Positions 59,701 to 64,000 of a stretch of 64,000 nucleotides of DNA are shown piece after piece. Source of the DNA: Notospermus geniculatus (lineage: Eukaryota; Nemertea; Pilidiophora; Heteronemertea; Lineidae); NCBI GenBank assembly GCA_002633025.1, contig NMRB01003220.1, positions 1 through 64,000 on the forward strand, given 5' to 3'. Both the position numbers and the translations under genes were made by a program. Below the pieces are notes generated by a model. It was not told where the DNA came from. It made no database searches and saw only the letters and a list, made by a program, of their open reading frames with translations. Positions within the stretch are counted from its first letter, which is position 1; each line of letters opens with the position of its first letter.

Positions 59701-60914
59701 GCATTTGCTAGTCTTTCCCGTATCTTCACATCTGTATTTAGGAGGCCGACCTCCTAAATACAGATGTGAAGATACGGGATGGCTTACTGGGTCAAAATTG
59801 AGAAGAGTCATTCCAAGCGTCGAATTGACGGGGGAAGCATCGTTCCGTGCCGGCATCACTTCCTTATTGTATCCCTTGAAGAGGTCATCAAGCAGACGAC
59901 TATAGTAAGGGTATCTGCCAGTGGACAGGGTCCCGGCTGAAAATACAGGAATACCAGGGTGTGTTTCAAAAAGTGTTCCGTCCCACACCAGAAAATGTTC
60001 ACCATTCTTTTGTCTACAGGTGAAAGGTTGTTTCTAGAGACTCTACAATATTCATGTCAGATCTACATGTAGGTATCCTCATGGAGCGCTAAATTATGGC
60101 ACAGAAACTAATTGATCTATTGACCCTTTAAAGTCTGACAGCAGAAAGTAGTTTTGGTGTCGGACAGAACGATAGGTTTTGCTGGTAAGTTCAATATTTT
60201 TTATACCCTCCTTCAAATGAGTGTACACTGTGCATCCCAGACGGAGAAACTAAGTTAAAGTCTATATTATCAAATACAACATTTGATTTTTGGAAAATCA
60301 ACATTGGCACAAATCTTTGTGATCATTTCAAAGTTAAATTTTGCCCCATTTTCGTGGGTGACCAATTTTGAAACACACCCACCATCGCAACCAGTAGCCG
60401 AAGAGTCAAGGGTAAAAAAGCACTAATCGACAACCTATTATCGGTGGGAACTAAAATACCGGAAGGAATATTTGGGACCTTCTTGTAGCTTGTATATTCT
60501 GCAGTTGGCAACGCCAAGGGGCCCTATTAACGAAGCTCTCGTAATTTTGCAGAGTGCATAACTATCGTTGAAATGCGGGCAACCTACATGTATGTTCACT
60601 ATCAGCCTGGCAAAGGATTTGCGAACCTCTAAAGCTACGGGGAGTCAATAAAGGTCCCAAGTCGTTCGGAGGCTTTAAATAAGGTCTCAAATCGTCTGCG
60701 AAAGATTCGGTCTACGTGGATGTACATGTACATACGTACATCAATTACAATAAACACACATGTATACCATAGGACAGTTTAATTATCAATTCTGAACAAT
60801 TTATTCTTCCTAATCGTGCATACATGTATACAATTCATTAAATCATGCTGCTGAAGAAGACTCACCAATCAGTTGCTGGAAGATGAACAAGCAAATAAAA
60901 CCGTAATACTTCAT
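56744..60914 (-). CDS. acetylcholine-binding protein-like (soluble nicotinic LBD), copy A, complete
   Basis: Six exons on the minus strand: 60914-60866 (signal peptide), 59936-59788, 58731-58687 (45 bp), 58469-58360 (110 bp), 57528-57360, 56908-56744. Junction phases are 1, 0, 0, 2, 0, all GT-AG. They total 687 bp, 228 aa. The protein is a secreted five-subunit-type acetylcholine-binding domain by homology; in molluscs such proteins buffer transmitter. MKYYGFICLFIF is a signal peptide, and mature length (about 211) matches snail AChBP (210). Ligand-site residues are present: W83 (KWNDFRLQW), Y116 (VWTPDLTLYN), W168 (GSW), Y209, C211-C212 and Y216 (HYECCPEPY), with exact C-loop spacing. The Cys-loop C153-C161 has only seven residues inside. 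Translation stops after FEIQLKKV, where receptors go into TM1. The 45- and 110-bp exons are those of nicotinic receptors. A truncated receptor gene is the alternative, but copy B stops at the same point. Confidence 0.9.
57078..57324. mobile_element. 247-bp MITE in the last intron of copy A
   Basis: 45-bp terminal inverted repeats (57078-57122 and 57280-57324, GGTAAAGTCCGGCAACATCT...) differ at about two positions. It ends some 36 bp from the exon 5 donor of the AChBP-like gene. A poly-C run with an ambiguous base (56952-56975) lies between it and the last exon. Confidence 0.75.
58880..59305. mobile_element. inverted-repeat element in intron 2 of copy A
   Basis: 37-bp ends (58880-58916 and 59269-59305, AGGGACCATCTCAAAAATAC...) are inverse copies with about one difference, 426 bp overall, non-coding. 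Its interior contains GGGGGAGGAGGGG-type tracts. Confidence 0.7.
59630..59710. repeat. 81-bp short inverted-repeat element, copy 2
   Basis: Inverse-orientation copy of the element at 47697-47777, with ends AGTAAATGCTTTTAC and GTAAAGCATTTGCTA and shared TGCTGTACAAATC. It lies in intron 2 of copy A, next to the hairpin at 59717. Confidence 0.6.
59717..59778. repeat. perfect 29-bp-arm hairpin beside a splice donor
   Basis: Arms 59717-59745 and 59750-59778 (CCCGTATCTTCACATCTGTA...) are perfect inverse copies around the tetraloop CCGA. On the minus strand it begins eight bases into intron 2 of the AChBP-like gene, just after the donor GTAAGCC (GT at 59787-59786). Confidence 0.9.
60525..60640. repeat. 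segment shared with 56209-56320
   Basis: Diverged copy of the 56209 segment (ACGAAGCTCTCGTAATTTTGCAGAGTG ... TTCACTATCAGCCTGGCAAA), in the same orientation. It lies in intron 1 of copy A, 3' of copy B. Confidence 0.45.
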
Positions 60915-61494
60915 AGTAACGCTGTATTAACGTCGTGTCTCCGCCGACTTGGTAACATACAGCACAGTTGGACGAAGAATGACAATGGAACATAGCCCAA
61001 AGGTCAAATACACAGTATATGTAGATTATCCTATACTCTGACAATAAAACTGATGCAGCCTGGCGGTATACAATGGCTGCACAAGTGGTAAATTGCAGTA
61101 ACCTTGGCTTGAAGAGCAATTTGGTGATCAATCTACAAATTACTACCAAATTATCTGCTACATGTAATCGACGTACCAATTTCTTTTAGGTGCGGTAGCC
61201 TACATCTACCTTTGTTATTCAGCGATGAACGCTGTTAGAAATCAAAAGTATTCCCCCACAATAGCTGGCTTTTGTATCAAGAAGGTTGTAGGTCTATGTC
61301 ATAAATTGGTTCAACTGAGTGTAGCGACGCCCCCAGGCGAAAATGTGACTCTGGTAAACTAGCTTTTGTCTTCTATAATATGACAGCCTCATGGTGAAAA
61401 CCATTCGAAAAGAACTATCAAAAATCTTGTTCTTATTACGAACCGGCATCCCTTCGACAAGTAGACATATATTAAAACCTAAGCATTTTTTGTT

Positions 61495-61500
61495 TTTATT
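61495..61500 (-). promoter_or_regulatory. candidate poly(A) signal of copy B
   Basis: AATAAA on the minus strand, 80 bp beyond the copy B stop codon and well before the copy A start. Confidence 0.5.
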
Positions 61501-61579
61501 CATGCTTATTCTACAGTACATGGTTAGTAGTTCTATTAATGTACGTCTCTCAGTGGTTTTTTTGTGACGATACCAGCTC

Positions 61580-63897
61580 TTAGACCTTCCTCAGTTGGAT
61601 TTCAAAGCTTATATCGACGTAGGACTCTGGGCAACAGTCGTAGTGCTGCTCGTTTCGCTTGACTGTTGTTTTTGTTATTTCCCAATTTGGATTAGTGGAG
61701 TAGGAACCGAGGTCGATTTTATTAGTGTTGATGGTAACGTCCAGCTGAAAAAAAATCCATAAATTACTGGTCCCTCGCGGTATTTGTGGATCCCTTAATT
61801 AATCGAGATGCCCCAGGAATCGACGAGAATTTAGCCACTCTGGGTTCTAAACTAAACTCGATGCATTCAAGATACGAGTTCCTCACCAAACCCCGCTAGC
61901 TCGTACATCTATGCGTGCATAAGCATGCATTGTATGAAGTACAAGTACATGTACATCACAGTCTGCCAGCGCGGGGGAGGATCAGGATTCCTAGCCTTCG
62001 TCATGATGGGCTGGTCATCGAATTACCTACCTTCTTTGTGCTGTGCACCCAGGAACCAATCTTAAGTACGCAGGTTGTTGTTCTACGAACATCGCAGTTA
62101 CTCCTCAACGCAACGTGTCGGACGAACACAACTCTACCCGAGTTGAAAACGACAACGTTTCGTTCATTTGAGGGCGGAATCATGTCCACTGGTCCAGCAC
62201 TGTAAAGGAAGGAAACAAGTCAGAAAAATTCAAATTCGACATTAAAACCAATTTGAGAACAGATGTTTGGCTGTGATTTATTGCTTACTCATGAGTGCGG
62301 ATGCTGCCAACACGAACGGAACGCTACATACATGTAGTCTATGTATTGGATAATAGTATTCCTTTCTGCTGCACAAGCGCATTGAAGAGTCCTGTACAAA
62401 ACTGAGGTACATGTAAATGATTTGACAGGATTTTATCTTGAATTCAAAGCACTCAATAATCACACTGAATTCAGTCCGTGAAAACCCTTTAATTTTTTTT
62501 CGAATTCGGACGTGAAGTCTGAATACGGAAGCTGTGGGCTAAAAACGTGAAGACGAATATCGGAAGGTTTGGTAAGAGAGGTTATTGCATTGGATGTGGC
62601 ATATTGCCACTGAGAAACAGCACCTGCTAACGATTTTGAGCCAATATGATGGGAAGGACTGTTTTGAGATGGTGCCTCGTCGGTAACCCCTACCTATTGT
62701 ACAGAGACATGTCGGGAGTCCATACCGAACTGAAGTGGACGGGAAACTGGGTGATGCCGTCGAACTTATCAGGGTCCCATTGTAAGCGGAAATCGGTCCA
62801 TTCCTGGAATTACAAGTACATTATATGCGGGATTGAATACATCTGTTACATAGAAATGAACTACCCATTACTCATTTTTCATTTTTCATTCCTCATTTTT
62901 ATTCACCATTAATGTCCGTTCGTTGTTGTTATCGTTTTTAGGGCGAATCGTCATCTCGCAATTATAAGGATACAAAAGAGTACAACACGACTGTTAAAAC
63001 ACAATAGGTCTTTGGAATGCTTGCTCTCCTCTCGCCTGTCAATTCTCCGGAATTCGATTGGCCACTCGGACCCGTACGACGGCATACTGATTTGCATATG
63101 ATTGGATCTTTTGCCAGCTGTTTACTAATTACGAAAATGAGTTAATAGAAGTAATTAAGCATTCCACTTTGTTTCTGGTCGGCTGTTGTGAAAGTGCAGT
63201 CTTAAATCTATGTAATGACGTTAGCAATTTGTGAGTTCATGTAAAGTGTGACGAATGAATGATAAATTTGCTCAGACACTGCAAATTTCAGCCTTGCCAG
63301 ATGGTATTTCTCCGATCTTCAAATAGTAAGACAAACTTTTTTGCGAATAACTCAACGTTGTTACATAGATCAATTCGTAATGATTGATAACAATCAGTCA
63401 GGAGGACAATACAGGCTGCAGGAAGTTCTAACAACTCATTCCCAAGTTGAATTTTTGTGGTGGTTTTCGCCGTCCATGCACTATTTTTAGACCGGATATC
63501 CCTATTTGCTTGAAGCTGCCGATAGAGGACGCGCTGGTATGAATTCCCGTTCTATTTTAACAGTCGTGATTAAGCCGTACACTAACCTTTATAAAAATGT
63601 ACCTTATTTAGGTTAGAGTTATTTTCACAAATTACACTTAATACATGCACATAAAGGTCGTGACCGCAAATCTGAGTAAAATGATGGAAATTTCGATGGA
63701 AACTATCTGATTGGAGATTTTTGTAACCAAACAGGCTATCTTGGATGAAAACACAACCATCGAAATGTCCATCGCAGGCGACAGGTCTCCTGTTATGATT
63801 TGTCACTGACTGCAGGATCGAAACTCGTCGATGTTTCATCATTTTTACTAACCTGTGACAGCCAAACATTCAAATACAACTCCCCCGCGTTTTTTTC
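61580..63897 (-). CDS. acetylcholine-binding protein-like, copy B, 5' end outside the window
   Basis: Four exons on the minus strand match copy A exons 3-6 in length and phase exactly: 63897-63853 (45 bp), 62803-62694 (110 bp), 62199-62031 (169 bp), 61744-61580 (165 bp, with stop). Exons 1-2 (signal peptide and N-terminal helix) should lie past 64000. By hand count the last two exons are about two thirds identical to copy A at protein level. Ligand-site motifs are present: NVWLSQ-EWTDFRLQW, VWTPDMSLYN, GSW and HYDCCPESY. The Cys-loop CDVRRTTTC again has seven residues inside. It stops after FEIQLRKV, with no membrane segment following. It lies upstream of copy A in the same orientation; the gap from its stop to the copy A start is 665 bp. 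Separate binding properties are possible, since loop B differs (GSWVHS against GSWGYS). Confidence 0.88.
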
Positions 63898-64000
63898 CTG
63901 CAAAAATATATGGATATTTTAGCAACGCAGTTGTTTCACAAAAGCCTCATCTATCATTATCGAAGTGATCAACACACGGGCAAGCCGAGTGTGTAATTAT

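Noticed and set aside
60323-60517. 64-codon minus-strand open frame in intron 1 of AChBP copy A
   Set aside because: Not needed for the complete copy A protein, no splice support, no known domain.
62646-62912. Plus-strand open frame opposite AChBP copy B exon 4
   Set aside because: Antisense shadow; the minus strand encodes the conserved W-x-D and WTPD motifs.
1-64000. CRISPR arrays, bacterial operons, ribosome-binding sites, rRNA genes or a viral insertion
   Set aside because: The sequence is intron-bearing animal DNA. Tandem repeats found lack CRISPR spacing, and I saw no reverse transcriptase, integrase, capsid or rRNA-like segment.

Overview
The window is animal nuclear DNA. Genes are split by GT-AG introns, coding density is low, and most of the sequence is intergenic or intronic DNA packed with short inverted-repeat elements. 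The genes and the very frequent palindrome TACATGTA fit a marine invertebrate, either a lophotrochozoan or an invertebrate deuterostome. Soluble acetylcholine-binding proteins are best known from molluscs and annelids, which leans towards a lophotrochozoan. I cannot name the species.

Layout: 5.7-6.3 kb (minus) holds the first two recognisable exons of a class II aldolase/adducin-family protein. From about 7 to 45 kb I recognise no gene. That stretch holds many MITE-like elements, a near-loopless 600-bp palindrome (8662-9260), a large inverted duplication (23185-24226), a repeat array rich in AGGTCA half-sites (34.7-35.4 kb) and a 198-bp assembly gap (26487-26684). At 45.8-47.0 kb (plus) there is an intact intronless rhodopsin-class peptide GPCR. 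At 47.1-49.6 kb (minus) there are three phase-compatible exons of a single-pass membrane protein with a Cys-rich ectodomain. At 54.0-56.0 kb (plus) there is a RING-less TRIM-like protein with two B-boxes, a coiled coil and an NHL-like propeller.

The most notable locus is 56.7-64.0 kb (minus). Two tandem genes each encode a stand-alone nicotinic-receptor ligand-binding domain. Copy A is complete: six exons, signal peptide to stop, 228 aa. Copy B shows its last four exons and its 5' end lies beyond the window. Both keep the aromatic cage and the vicinal-cysteine C-loop, both stop where a receptor would enter its first membrane helix, and both have a Cys-loop with only seven residues between the cysteines. 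They look like secreted acetylcholine-binding proteins. Copy A and the TRIM-like gene are convergent; copy B lies directly upstream of copy A, 665 bp from B's stop to A's start.

Splice sites, phases, repeat arms and target-site duplications were read by eye. No database search or expression evidence was available.
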